A program made the position numbers and the translations under genes. A DNA stretch of 9,116 nucleotides from Odoribacteraceae bacterium (lineage in GTDB: Bacteria > Bacteroidota > Bacteroidia > Bacteroidales > Marinifilaceae). A model generated the notes under the pieces. It saw only the letters and a program-made list of their open reading frames with translations, was not told where the DNA came from and did not search any database. Positions within the stretch are counted from its first letter, which is position 1. Each line of letters starts with the position of its first letter. The stretch spans positions 1-9,116 of the forward strand of contig JAITJA010000177.1 of assembly GCA_031279175.1 (NCBI GenBank). Reading direction: 5' to 3'. This document shows positions 1-6,565 of the stretch, piece after piece.

Positions 1-22
1 CCTCCCCTGCCGTGCCGGGAGG
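1..22 (-). terminator. Possible hairpin downstream of pgi
   Basis: A perfect 6-bp inverted repeat (CCTCCC at 1-6, GGGAGG at 17-22) with a 10-nt loop lies immediately after the pgi stop codon. It could be the stem of a transcription terminator for the minus-strand gene run. Any T-tract would lie outside the window, so this cannot be confirmed, and in GC-rich DNA such a short stem may arise by chance. Confidence 0.25.
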
Positions 23-24
23 CG

Positions 25-1314
25 TCAGGATGGTTTGCCGAGGAGGGCAAACATGTTTTTCTTGTAAGCCTCGACGCCGGGCTGGTCGAAGGCATTCACG
101 CCCAGGATGCCGGCGGAGACGCCACATGCCAGCTCGTGGAAATAGATCAACTCGCCAAGATGATACCCCGTCAGCGCGGGCAACAAGAGACGAAGGTTGG
201 GAACGCCTCCCGAGACGTGCGCGGCGCGCGTGCCCTGCTCGGCCATCTTGTTTACCTCGTCGAGACGCTTCCCGGCGAGGAAATTCAGGTTGTCCAGGTT
301 CGCCTCGTCCGCCGGGACGACGACGGGATGTCCCGTGTTCTCGACAGAGATCACCGTCTCGAAGAGATCGCGTCGGCCCTCCTGTATGTACTGGCCCAGG
401 GAGTGCAGGTCGGTGGAGAAGTCGGCCCCTGCGGGGAAAATCCCGCGATGTTCCTTGCCCTCGCTCTCTCCGTAGAGCTGCTTCCACCACTCGACGAGGT
501 AATGCAGGCGGGGGGAATAATTGACGGTGATCTCGGTGGTATATCCCTTCCGGTAAAGGGCGTTACGCGTGGCGGCGTAGTCGATAGCCATCGCGTTGCC
601 GTCGTCGAGGGATCGCCGTTGCATGGCGGCCGCGCCGTCGATGATGGCGCGGATGTCGAGGCCTGCCAGGGCCGCGGGGAGGAGGCCGACGGGAGTCAGG
701 ACGGAATATCGCCCGCCGATGTTGTCCGGGATCGCGAAGGTGTTGTATCCCTCCCTGCCGGCGAGGACGCGTAGCGCCCCGCGGTGCTCGTCGGTGATGG
801 CGACGACGCGTCGGGCGGCCTCCGTTTTTCCTACTTTTCGCTCGAGAAGCGCGCGGAGCAGTCGAAAGGCGATGGCCGGCTCGGTGGTGGTTCCCGACTT
901 GGAGATGACGCAGATGCCGAAGGAGCGGTGTTCCAGGTATCGCTCGAGACTGGCGTGGTATTCCTCGCCCAGGTGGTGCCCGGCGAAGAGGACTCTTGGT
1001 GGCCGGGCGAGGTCGTCGAAGCTCCCGGAGAGGGCGTCGATGAGCGCCTTGGCGCCGAGGTAGGATCCGCCGATGCCAATGACGACGACGACTTCCACGC
1101 GTTGCGCGAGCGACTCGGCGACGCTGGTGACGCGGTCTACCTCCCCGGGGGTGATGGTTGCCGGGAGGCGTAGCCACCCGAGGTATTCGTTCCCGGGGGC
1201 GGTGCCGTTGATTAACGCGGCGAGCGCGGCGGCTCCTTCTTTTCTTCGCGCGTCGATTTCCTCTTCGTTGATGAAGTCGAGCGCGGCGGAATAGTCAAAA
1301 TTCAGTTGTTTCAT
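25..1314 (-). CDS. pgi: Glucose-6-phosphate isomerase
   Basis: Cytosolic enzyme interconverting glucose 6-phosphate and fructose 6-phosphate in glycolysis and gluconeogenesis. The 429-residue product is the short bacterial form (like the Bacillus enzyme of about 450 aa, not the 549-aa E. coli type). Visible motifs are the sugar-phosphate-binding SIS segments VVIGIGGSYLGAKAL (77-91) and SKSGTTTEPA (139-148), and the family signature around GGRYSVLTPVG (200-210). The segment GESEGKEHRGIFPAG (282-296) carries the likely catalytic Glu283; His304 and Lys418 (in VEAYKK) match the other catalytic positions. Domain architecture is complete, with no frameshift. The start is the ATG at 1314, which lies inside the 3' end of the upstream BFN gene (20-bp overlap), so translation is probably coupled. 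It is the last gene of the minus-strand run. Identification is secure from motifs; the assignment of catalytic residues is by analogy to known family members. Confidence 0.98.
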   Translation of the reverse strand: MKQLNFDYSAALDFINEEEIDARRKEGAAALAALINGTAPGNEYLGWLRLPATITPGEVDRVTSVAESLAQRVEVVVVIGIGGSYLGAKALIDALSGSFDDLARPPRVLFAGHHLGEEYHASLERYLEHRSFGICVISKSGTTTEPAIAFRLLRALLERKVGKTEAARRVVAITDEHRGALRVLAGREGYNTFAIPDNIGGRYSVLTPVGLLPAALAGLDIRAIIDGAAAMQRRSLDDGNAMAIDYAATRNALYRKGYTTEITVNYSPRLHYLVEWWKQLYGESEGKEHRGIFPAGADFSTDLHSLGQYIQEGRRDLFETVISVENTGHPVVVPADEANLDNLNFLAGKRLDEVNKMAEQGTRAAHVSGGVPNLRLLLPALTGYHLGELIYFHELACGVSAGILGVNAFDQPGVEAYKKNMFALLGKPS

Positions 1315-1891
1315 GTTGGTCGTGTTTTCTATTTTTCAACGCGTCCCTGTAGAGGGATGCTTTCTCGTAGTCTTCTTTTTTCACGGCCTCTTCCATGAGG
1401 CGCGCGAGCTGTTCGGTGGAGAGCGTGTCGAGGCGATCTTTTCTCCTGGCGGCGTTCCTGGGCACGAGCTCGTTTCCCTCGACGACGAGGGCTGTTTTCT
1501 CGAACACGTCGCGGGCGATGTATACCGGGACCGCGGCGAGGAGCGCGACGGAGATGGCGTCGGAGGCGCGCGTGTCGAAGCTGACCATCCTGCCGTCTAC
1601 CAGTGTGACTTGTATCTTGGCAAGGAATATTCCCGCTTCCCAGCGATGGATGTATACCTCGATGATCGTGGCCTCGATCCTGTCCAGGAAGTTTTTCAAT
1701 AATTCTTGCGGCGAGATTCTTTTTTTTACCCCGCCCTCGAGTTGCGCGATGATGGCCCTTGCCTCGGCCTCTCCCACGATGACGGGGACGCGGTAACGTC
1801 CTTCTTCCTCGTCCAGGAGCATGATGGCGAATATTTCCGGTTGGGTAATGCTGCAAGATATACCCGCGATAGTTACTTTGACTTTGTCCAT
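1295..1891 (-). CDS. BFN (DUF151) domain protein with C-terminal UVR motif
   Basis: A 198-aa protein with two recognisable parts. Residues 1-135 form a bifunctional-nuclease (BFN/DUF151) domain, with the family motifs VPVIVGEAEARAI (35-47) and DTRASDAISVALLAAVPVYI (106-125). Residues about 157-188 form a UVR motif (LARLMEEAVKKEDYEKASLYRD), the short helical hairpin known from UvrB, UvrC and McsA as a protein-protein contact. The BFN name comes from a plant protein reported to cleave RNA and DNA; the bacterial role is not established, so nuclease activity here is inferred from family name only. The reading frame stays open far upstream inside the serine-dehydratase gene. The ATG at 1891 was chosen because the family begins with a short MxKVxVxIxGIS-like strand and nothing upstream resembles the family. 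It overlaps the upstream gene by 19 bp and pgi by 20 bp. Confidence 0.93.
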   Translation of the reverse strand: MDKVKVTIAGISCSITQPEIFAIMLLDEEEGRYRVPVIVGEAEARAIIAQLEGGVKKRISPQELLKNFLDRIEATIIEVYIHRWEAGIFLAKIQVTLVDGRMVSFDTRASDAISVALLAAVPVYIARDVFEKTALVVEGNELVPRNAARRKDRLDTLSTEQLARLMEEAVKKEDYEKASLYRDALKNRKHDQHETTEF

Positions 1892-3099
1892 CGTTTTCGC
1901 GTTAAGAGGTGACAGGTGCTCGCCAGGCCCCCGAGGCCTGTTTCGCGATATTTTGCTTGCATGTCGTATCCCGTCTGCATCATTGTCTCGACGACGTCGT
2001 CGAAGGAGACCTTGTGCTGCCCGTCCGAGAAGAGGGCGTACACGGCACATTCTCTTGCTTTTTGCGAGATGAATGCATTGCGCTCGATGCATGGGATCTG
2101 CACGTAGCCGCCGACGGGATCGCATGTCAGTCCGAGATTGTGCTCGAATCCCATTTCGGCAGCGTATTCGACTTGCATGGGTGATCCGCCAAGGATTTGC
2201 GCGGCCGCTCCTGCTGCCATCGCGCAGGCCGTCCCGAGCTCTCCCTGGCAACCGACTTCCGCTCCGGATATGGATCCGCGCGTCTTGACGATGTTTCCTA
2301 TCAGTCCGGCCGTTGCCAGTCCCTTGAGGAGACGCCGGTCGCTGAGTTCCTGTTCCTGGTGTAGGAAATAGAGCACGGCGGGTAGGACTCCGGCAGCGCC
2401 ACATGTGGGCGCCGTCACGACGAGGCCGCCGCCGGCATTTTCTTCCGCGACGGCGAGCGCGGCGGCGAATACCGTTCCCATGTGCCGGGAGGCTCCCGCC
2501 GCTTGCCTGGCGCGGGCATGGTAGGATGCCGCCTTGCGCGCCAATCGCAGGGGCCCTGGCAGCGCTCCCTCGTTTTCCAGTCCGGCGCGGATGGCGTCTT
2601 GCATCACGCTCCAGACGCGCGCGAGGTAGTCGTACAGGTCTGGCCCCTCGTGCATTTCGACGTATTCCGGGAAGGATCGTCCTTGCTTCTTGCACCACTC
2701 GAGTATCCCCGACATGCCGACGTCCGGGTATGTTTCCTTTTCCTCGAAGGTGCCGCGCTCGTCCCACAAGTCCCCTCCACCGACGCTGTATACTTCCCAG
2801 TTTCCCGCGACCCGCTCTCCGTCGATGGCCTCGAAGAGCATCCCGTTGGGGTGTCGCGGCAGGCTTTCCCCGGGTTTCCAGATGATTTCCGTCGCGGCGT
2901 CGTCGCGGATGACCTTGCGGATGGCCTCGTCGGTTCCATGCCCCTTGCCTGTGAGTGCCAGGCTCCCGTATAGGGTCACCCTGATTTTTTTCGTTCCCGG
3001 GTGATTGTCCATGAAAAGCCTGGCGGCTCTCCCCGGTCCCATCGTGTGGCTGGAGGAAGGCCCGTAGCCGATCTTGAATATTTCTTTTATCGAGTGCAT
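1873..3099 (-). CDS. sdaA: L-serine ammonia-lyase, iron-sulfur-dependent, single chain
   Basis: Converts L-serine to pyruvate and ammonia using a [4Fe-4S] cluster rather than PLP. The 408-aa product contains the beta-type domain (about 1-150, with the hallmark GPSSSHTMGPGRAA at 13-26) followed by the alpha-type catalytic domain (about 165-395). Conserved cysteines include Cys233 (APTCGAAG), Cys284 (EVGCQGELG), Cys326 (LTCDPVGG) and Cys337 (QIPCIERN); the last three match the usual cluster ligands. The ATG at 3099 is preferred because the family starts directly with M-x-S-I-K-E-I-F-K-I-G. The frame is also open 28 codons further upstream, but that extension would be translated from the 3' end of rnpB. 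The C-terminus GGLASTC is followed by twelve further residues, HLLTRKRWTKSK, beyond the region where related enzymes end with a tail cysteine. No promoter-like or terminator-like site is seen between rnpB and this gene. Confidence 0.96.
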   Translation of the reverse strand: MHSIKEIFKIGYGPSSSHTMGPGRAARLFMDNHPGTKKIRVTLYGSLALTGKGHGTDEAIRKVIRDDAATEIIWKPGESLPRHPNGMLFEAIDGERVAGNWEVYSVGGGDLWDERGTFEEKETYPDVGMSGILEWCKKQGRSFPEYVEMHEGPDLYDYLARVWSVMQDAIRAGLENEGALPGPLRLARKAASYHARARQAAGASRHMGTVFAAALAVAEENAGGGLVVTAPTCGAAGVLPAVLYFLHQEQELSDRRLLKGLATAGLIGNIVKTRGSISGAEVGCQGELGTACAMAAGAAAQILGGSPMQVEYAAEMGFEHNLGLTCDPVGGYVQIPCIERNAFISQKARECAVYALFSDGQHKVSFDDVVETMMQTGYDMQAKYRETGLGGLASTCHLLTRKRWTKSK

Positions 3100-3137
3100 A
3101 TTCGTTGGTTTATTACTTGTTGTTTGTTCAATGGAAA

Positions 3138-3480
3138 GTGGCGGCCCTGTAAGCCGGATTCTGTACCTTTCGGTTTCTATCATTTATCTACCTCTCGAGT
3201 CACCTCGCGAGTGTAGCGACCTACCCCCCAACATCGGCCGGGCCAGCCTTATCGTTAGTGTACATGGTCTTGCAACTCGTGGGACGTGCGGCTACCCGGT
3301 CACCCGGAGTACCGGTAGGCTCTTACCCTACCTTTTCACCCTTGTCCCGCGAACGGGACGGTTATTTTCTGTCACGCTACCTCACCCTTTCGGGTAACTT
3401 CCCGTTAGGAAGCACGATGCCCTGCGTTGTCCGGACTTTCCTCTCTCCCTCGCGGGACAGCGATAGAACGGGCCGCCTTT
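3138..3480 (-). ncRNA. rnpB: RNase P RNA, bacterial class A
   Basis: Catalytic RNA of RNase P, which removes 5' leaders from tRNA precursors. Minus-strand conserved blocks occur in the correct order. The universal GAGGAAAGTCCGG lies at 3443-3431, the GGGTGAAAAGGTAGG / GTAAGAGCCTACC segment at 3341-3314, and the 3' blocks AGATAAATGATA (about 3190-3179) and ACAGAATCCGGCTTA (3164-3150). The terminal P1 helix closes perfectly: 3477-3470 (GGCGGCCC) pairs with 3147-3140 (GGGCCGCC), which sets the boundaries to within a few bases. The gene sits about 10 bp after the yqgE stop and about 40 bp before the sdaA start on the same strand. No intrinsic terminator (stem plus T-run) follows it, so the 3' end is probably made by processing of a longer transcript. 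Exact ends are inferred from P1. Confidence 0.97.
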
Positions 3481-3487
3481 TTTCCAT

Positions 3488-3519
3488 TAATTTTAGTTCA
3501 TCATCGGGTCTTCCGGGAA
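3488..3519 (-). promoter_or_regulatory. Weak candidate promoter for rnpB
   Basis: On the minus strand a TTC (3519-3517) is followed after 21 bp by TAAAATTA (3495-3488), a poor match to the Bacteroidota -33 TTG and -7 TAnnTTTG boxes. The spacing would put transcription initiation at or just before the first base of the RNase P P1 helix, which is the main argument in its favour. The -7 box overlaps the yqgE stop codon. rnpB could instead be read from the yqgE promoter. Confidence 0.22.
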
Positions 3520-4083
3520 AACCGTCCGGACACGGTATCGCTTGCCAAACGCGTACGCGGAATCGCGCCATAACTCGTCGCCGGACGGGGAGAATAGCTG
3601 CCCCGGGGTAATGTCCCCGACGACCCACGAGCGCTCTTTTAACTCCTTGTCCAGCTGGCCGGGGCTCCAACCACTGTAGCCCATGAAGAAACGAATGTCC
3701 CCGGGACTCGTCTCCCCCGCGTGGATGGTTTTCATCAACGCGCTGAAGTCTCCCCCCTGGTATACCCCGTCGGGAAGGGCCCGCGCGCCCTCGAGCCACG
3801 AGAACCGGTGAAGGTAACAAAGCATGCCCGTCTCCACGGGACCGCCCGCGTACAAGCTGAACCGCGTCCCGGGCAACGCGTCCAGCAATTTATCCGCGCC
3901 GGTCGACAAGGGTTTGTTTAAGACGAAGCCAACGCTCCCTTGCTCGTTATGCTCTATCATGTAAATCACCGAACGATTGAAATAACGACCTTCCAGGAAA
4001 GGATCCGCGATTAATACCCTCCCCGCTTTTACTTGACTCCCATCGTGTCGCGCCTGCCATAAGTCTTGAAACTGTTCTTCCAT
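3493..4083 (-). CDS. yqgE: YqgE/AlgH family protein (UPF0301)
   Basis: A 196-aa cytosolic protein of the DUF179 family. Its biochemical role is unknown; the Pseudomonas homologue AlgH was linked to alginate regulation. Family motifs are all present: AGRVLIADPFL (20-30), RSVIYMIEHNEQGSVGFVLN (37-56), YAGGPV (78-83), RFFMGYSGWSPGQLDKEL (131-148) and SWVVGD (152-157). Length matches the Bacteroidota family members. The frame stays open 56 codons upstream, but that part runs through the divergent promoter region and into the opposite gene, so the ATG at 4083 is used. It is the first gene of the minus-strand run and shares a 64-bp intergenic region with the divergent DUF4294 gene. A TACCTTCG box on the minus strand (4142-4135), one mismatch from TAnnTTTG but without a TTG at -33, is a possible start site. 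Confidence 0.95.
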   Translation of the reverse strand: MEEQFQDLWQARHDGSQVKAGRVLIADPFLEGRYFNRSVIYMIEHNEQGSVGFVLNKPLSTGADKLLDALPGTRFSLYAGGPVETGMLCYLHRFSWLEGARALPDGVYQGGDFSALMKTIHAGETSPGDIRFFMGYSGWSPGQLDKELKERSWVVGDITPGQLFSPSGDELWRDSAYAFGKRYRVRTVFPEDPMMN

Positions 4084-4114
4084 TCTCGTGATATATAAAT
4101 AAACGTTACATTTG
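4083..4114 (+). promoter_or_regulatory. Bacteroidota-type promoter for the DUF4294 gene
   Basis: TACATTTG at 4107-4114 is a perfect match to the -7 consensus TAnnTTTG. A TTC at 4083-4085, 21 bp upstream, is one mismatch from the -33 TTG and overlaps the yqgE start codon. Transcription would begin near 4120, leaving a leader of roughly 28 nt. This excludes the in-frame ATG at 4112 as the real start and supports 4148. Confidence 0.55.
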
Positions 4115-4147
4115 CATGTGAATAAGAATGATCGCGAAGGTAACACA

Positions 4148-4723
4148 ATGTATAGAATAACGCTCGTCATCGCGCTGTCTTTATTTCTCTCGCTGGTCGC
4201 GCGCGCCGGGAGCGAGCGGGATAGCCTCGCCGTACCGCCGGAGGATTCCATCCGGTGTTTCCTCCTCCCGGAGGTGAAGGTGATCGGGAAAGTCCGGGGG
4301 AAACGGTATCACGAACGCCTCCGCGAACGGGACGCGCGGACACGACGTAACGTCCAGAAGGCTTACCCGTACGCGAAGGAGGCCGCGCGACGCGTCGAGC
4401 AGATCGAGGAACGGTTGGCAAACGCCACCGGGAAGGAACGAAAGGAGATTGTCAAGACGGAGTACCGTAACCTGATGAAGACGTTTAAAGAGCCGTTGAT
4501 GAAGTTGACAATCACGCAAGGAAGAATCCTCGTCCGGCTGATCTACAGGGAGACCATGAAGAGTTCTTTCCAGCATATCAAGGAGTACAAGGGGGGCGTG
4601 AACGCGTATTTCTGGCAATCTCTCGCCTTGTTGTTCGGAAATAACCTGAAGGCCGGGTATGACCCCGACGGGGCCGATTTCGAGATCGAACAGATCGTGC
4701 TGGAGATCGAGAATACCCCGTGA
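4148..4723 (+). CDS. DUF4294 domain protein, secreted
   Basis: A 191-aa protein of unknown function that is largely confined to Bacteroidota. Residues 1-20 (MYRITLVIALSLFLSLVARA) are a type I signal peptide with a probable cut after Ala20. There is no lipobox Cys, so it should be a soluble periplasmic protein. The DUF4294 region spans about 38-185: LPEVKVIGK (40-48), RTRRNVQKAYPYAKEA (64-79), a Lys/Glu-rich helical stretch (80-115), LTITQGRILVRLIYRET (120-136), then NAYFWQSLALLFGNNLK (152-168) and the tail YDPDGADFEIEQIV (171-184). Start choice rests on the signal peptide and the promoter upstream. It is transcribed alone; the next gene, a tRNA, has its own promoter. No terminator is evident in the 133 bp after the stop codon. 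Confidence 0.93.
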   Translation: MYRITLVIALSLFLSLVARAGSERDSLAVPPEDSIRCFLLPEVKVIGKVRGKRYHERLRERDARTRRNVQKAYPYAKEAARRVEQIEERLANATGKERKEIVKTEYRNLMKTFKEPLMKLTITQGRILVRLIYRETMKSSFQHIKEYKGGVNAYFWQSLALLFGNNLKAGYDPDGADFEIEQIVLEIENTP

Positions 4724-4805
4724 ACGAGTCCTGTAAGTGTTTTATATCTTCCCCGGTATCCTGTCCCCCGCGACCAGGTCTCGCGTCAAACTTTCTTCCC
4801 GCCTC

Positions 4806-4836
4806 TTGCGTGTTCCTTGAATTTCTTCTATCTTCG
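4806..4836 (+). promoter_or_regulatory. Bacteroidota-type promoter for tRNA-Arg
   Basis: A TTG at 4806-4808 is followed by a 20-bp spacer and TATCTTCG at 4829-4836, one mismatch from TAnnTTTG. Initiation near 4843 would leave a 5' leader of about 14 nt before the tRNA, to be removed by RNase P. Confidence 0.55.
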
Positions 4837-4856
4837 CCCCCGCTAAAATCAAAAGC

Positions 4857-4930
4857 GGTCCGGTAGCTCAGTTGGATAGAGCAACAGCCTTCTAAGCTGT
4901 GGGTCGCGCGTTCGAACCGCGCCCGGATCA
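4857..4930 (+). tRNA. tRNA-Arg (anticodon TCT)
   Basis: A complete 74-nt cloverleaf. The acceptor stem is GGTCCGG (4857-4863) with CCGGATC (4923-4929), including one G-U pair, and the discriminator base is A at 4930. The D stem is GCTC (4866-4869) with GAGC (4879-4882) around AGTTGGATA. The anticodon stem is ACAGC (4884-4888) with GCTGT (4896-4900), and the loop CTTCTAA gives anticodon TCT (4891-4893), reading AGA. The T stem GCGCG / CGCGC encloses TTCGAAC. The 3' CCA is not encoded and must be added after transcription. It is an isolated gene with its own promoter and terminator. Confidence 0.98.
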
Positions 4931-4970
4931 CGAGAAAAGATACGCGAGAAACCCGTCGGTTAGAAACTTG

Positions 4971-5004
4971 CATCCCTCTCTTGTGGAAGAGAGGGATGTT
5001 CTTT
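4971..5004 (+). terminator. Rho-independent terminator of tRNA-Arg
   Basis: A perfect 12-bp stem (CATCCCTCTCTT at 4971-4982 with AAGAGAGGGATG at 4987-4998) encloses the tetraloop GTGG. It is followed by the T-rich run TTCTTT (4999-5004). It lies 40 nt after the tRNA and before the permease promoter, so it isolates the two transcripts. Confidence 0.88.
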
Positions 5005-5071
5005 CGCGTCGCGTCCCCCTTACGATCATCCCTTCCTGTTTAGCATTCATACCGGGGGGCAAATATTTCTC

Positions 5072-5102
5072 TTGCGATTCAATCGCGTTATACCTATGTT
5101 TG
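5072..5102 (+). promoter_or_regulatory. Consensus Bacteroidota promoter for the permease
   Basis: A TTG at 5072-5074, a 20-bp spacer and TATGTTTG at 5095-5102 match both promoter boxes (TTG, TAnnTTTG) exactly. Initiation near 5109 gives a leader of about 35 nt before the ATG at 5144. This rules out the in-frame ATG at 5072, which is itself near the -33 box. Confidence 0.8.
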
Positions 5103-5143
5103 CCGGCGGTTATCTATACTGCAAACACGAAATACATTACATT

Positions 5144-6565
5144 ATGTCAAACCTGTGGAAAACGAAATCGATTGAACAGCTCGTGCTCGAATCAAGAGGA
5201 GACGGGAAAAACAAAGAACTCAAAAAAGTGCTCACCACGTGGTCACTCATCGCGTTGGGAGTCGGCGGGATCATTGGCGCGGGCCTCTTCTCCCTGACAG
5301 GGATCGCGGCGGCCGAACATGCTGGTCCTGCCGTGATCCTCTCGTTCATCGTGGCTGCTGTCGCGTGCCTTTTCTCGGCGCTCTGCTACGCTGAATTTGC
5401 CTCCATGATCCCGGTTGCCGGCAGTGCTTACACCTATTCCTACGCGACATTCGGGGAATTCATGGCCTGGATCATCGGCTGGGACCTCGTCCTGGAATAC
5501 TCCCTTGGCGCGGCCACCGTGGGGGTCAGCTGGTCCCAGTACTTCGTCAAGCTCTTGCACCAGTTCGGGATCGACCTCCCCGACGCCCTTGTCCGTTCCC
5601 CGTTCGAGCCGGGTGGGATCATCAACCTGCCGGCCGTCTTCATCATCTGCGCGACCTCCTTGCTCCTGATCCGCGGCACGCGCGGATCCTCCCGTTTCAA
5701 CAACATCCTGGTCGTGCTCAAGGTCGCCGTCGTCTTCATCTTCATCATACTCGGGTGGAGCTTCATCAACCCGGAGAACCACGTTCCCTTCATCCCCGAG
5801 AACCAGGGCGAGTTCGGGCACTTCGGACTTTCCGGCGTGGCGATGGGCGCGGCCGTTGTCTTCTTCGCGTTCATTGGCTTCGACGCCGTCTCGACGGCCG
5901 CCCAGGAGACCGTCAACCCCAGGAAATCAATGCCCAGGGGAATCATCGGCGCGCTCCTCGCGTGCACCATCCTGTACGTCCTTTTCGCCTACGTCATGAC
6001 CGGCATGGTGCCCCACGAGGAATTCCTCGGTGACGCCAGTCCTGTCGCCAAGGCCTTCTCCGTGACGGGTTACACCAGCATCGAGATCCTCCTGATCCTG
6101 GCCATTGTTTGCGGCTTCACCTCCGTCATCATCGTCATGTTACTCGGCCAAAGCCGCGTCTTCTACTCGATGAGCAAGGACGGGTTGCTCCCCTCCTTCT
6201 TCAGCGACGTGCACCCGACATTCAAGACGCCCTGGAAGACAAACCTCTTCTTCATGGCCTTCATTGCCATCCTCACCGGCCTTGTCCCCATCAGCGACCT
6301 GGGACACATGGTCAGCATGGGCACGCTCCTGGCCTTCACACTCGTCTCCATCGGGATCATCATCCTGCGCGTGCAACGTCCGGACATACCGCGGAAATTC
6401 AAAACCCCTCTCGTCCCGTTCGTCCCCGTGCTGGGAGCGCTCATCAGCCTGGCACTGATGTACTCCTTGCCCACGATCAGCTGGTACAGGCTAATCATCT
6501 GGATGGTCATTGGCCTCGTCATCTACTTCGCGTACAGTCGGGGGCACTCTCGCCTCAACCGGTAA
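5144..6565 (+). CDS. APC-superfamily amino acid permease (CAT-like)
   Basis: An inner-membrane transporter of 473 aa with about 12 predicted hydrophobic segments. It belongs to the amino acid-polyamine-organocation superfamily, nearest in pattern to cationic-amino-acid-transporter (YfnA/CAT) proteins. The first transmembrane segment carries the substrate-binding glycine motif GVGGIIGAGLFSLTG (39-53). TM2-3 contains CYAEFASMIPVAGSAYTYSY (81-100). The sixth segment and following loop FFAFIGFDAVSTAAQE (240-255) then NPRKSMPRGI (258-267) are characteristic of the CAT group. The N-terminus SIEQLVLES (9-17) and linker KKVLTTWSLIALGVGG are also typical. Substrate cannot be read from sequence; a proton-coupled uptake of a neutral or cationic amino acid is inferred. 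The start is fixed by the upstream promoter. Its stop codon lies inside the 3' end of the convergent cinA gene, an 11-bp overlap. Confidence 0.95.
   Translation: MSNLWKTKSIEQLVLESRGDGKNKELKKVLTTWSLIALGVGGIIGAGLFSLTGIAAAEHAGPAVILSFIVAAVACLFSALCYAEFASMIPVAGSAYTYSYATFGEFMAWIIGWDLVLEYSLGAATVGVSWSQYFVKLLHQFGIDLPDALVRSPFEPGGIINLPAVFIICATSLLLIRGTRGSSRFNNILVVLKVAVVFIFIILGWSFINPENHVPFIPENQGEFGHFGLSGVAMGAAVVFFAFIGFDAVSTAAQETVNPRKSMPRGIIGALLACTILYVLFAYVMTGMVPHEEFLGDASPVAKAFSVTGYTSIEILLILAIVCGFTSVIIVMLLGQSRVFYSMSKDGLLPSFFSDVHPTFKTPWKTNLFFMAFIAILTGLVPISDLGHMVSMGTLLAFTLVSIGIIILRVQRPDIPRKFKTPLVPFVPVLGALISLALMYSLPTISWYRLIIWMVIGLVIYFAYSRGHSRLNR

Noticed and set aside
1892..2767. Upstream in-frame extension of the BFN protein to 490 aa
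   Set aside because: The extra 292 residues are Arg-rich shadow translation of the serine ammonia-lyase gene in another frame; the BFN family starts at the ATG at 1891.
3100..3183. 28-residue N-terminal extension of the serine ammonia-lyase
   Set aside because: It would be translated from the conserved 3' end of the RNase P RNA, and the family starts at the residue encoded by the ATG at 3099.
5072..5143. Longer N-terminus of the permease starting at 5072
   Set aside because: The consensus promoter at 5072-5102 places transcription initiation after this codon, and the extra 24 residues do not resemble the family.
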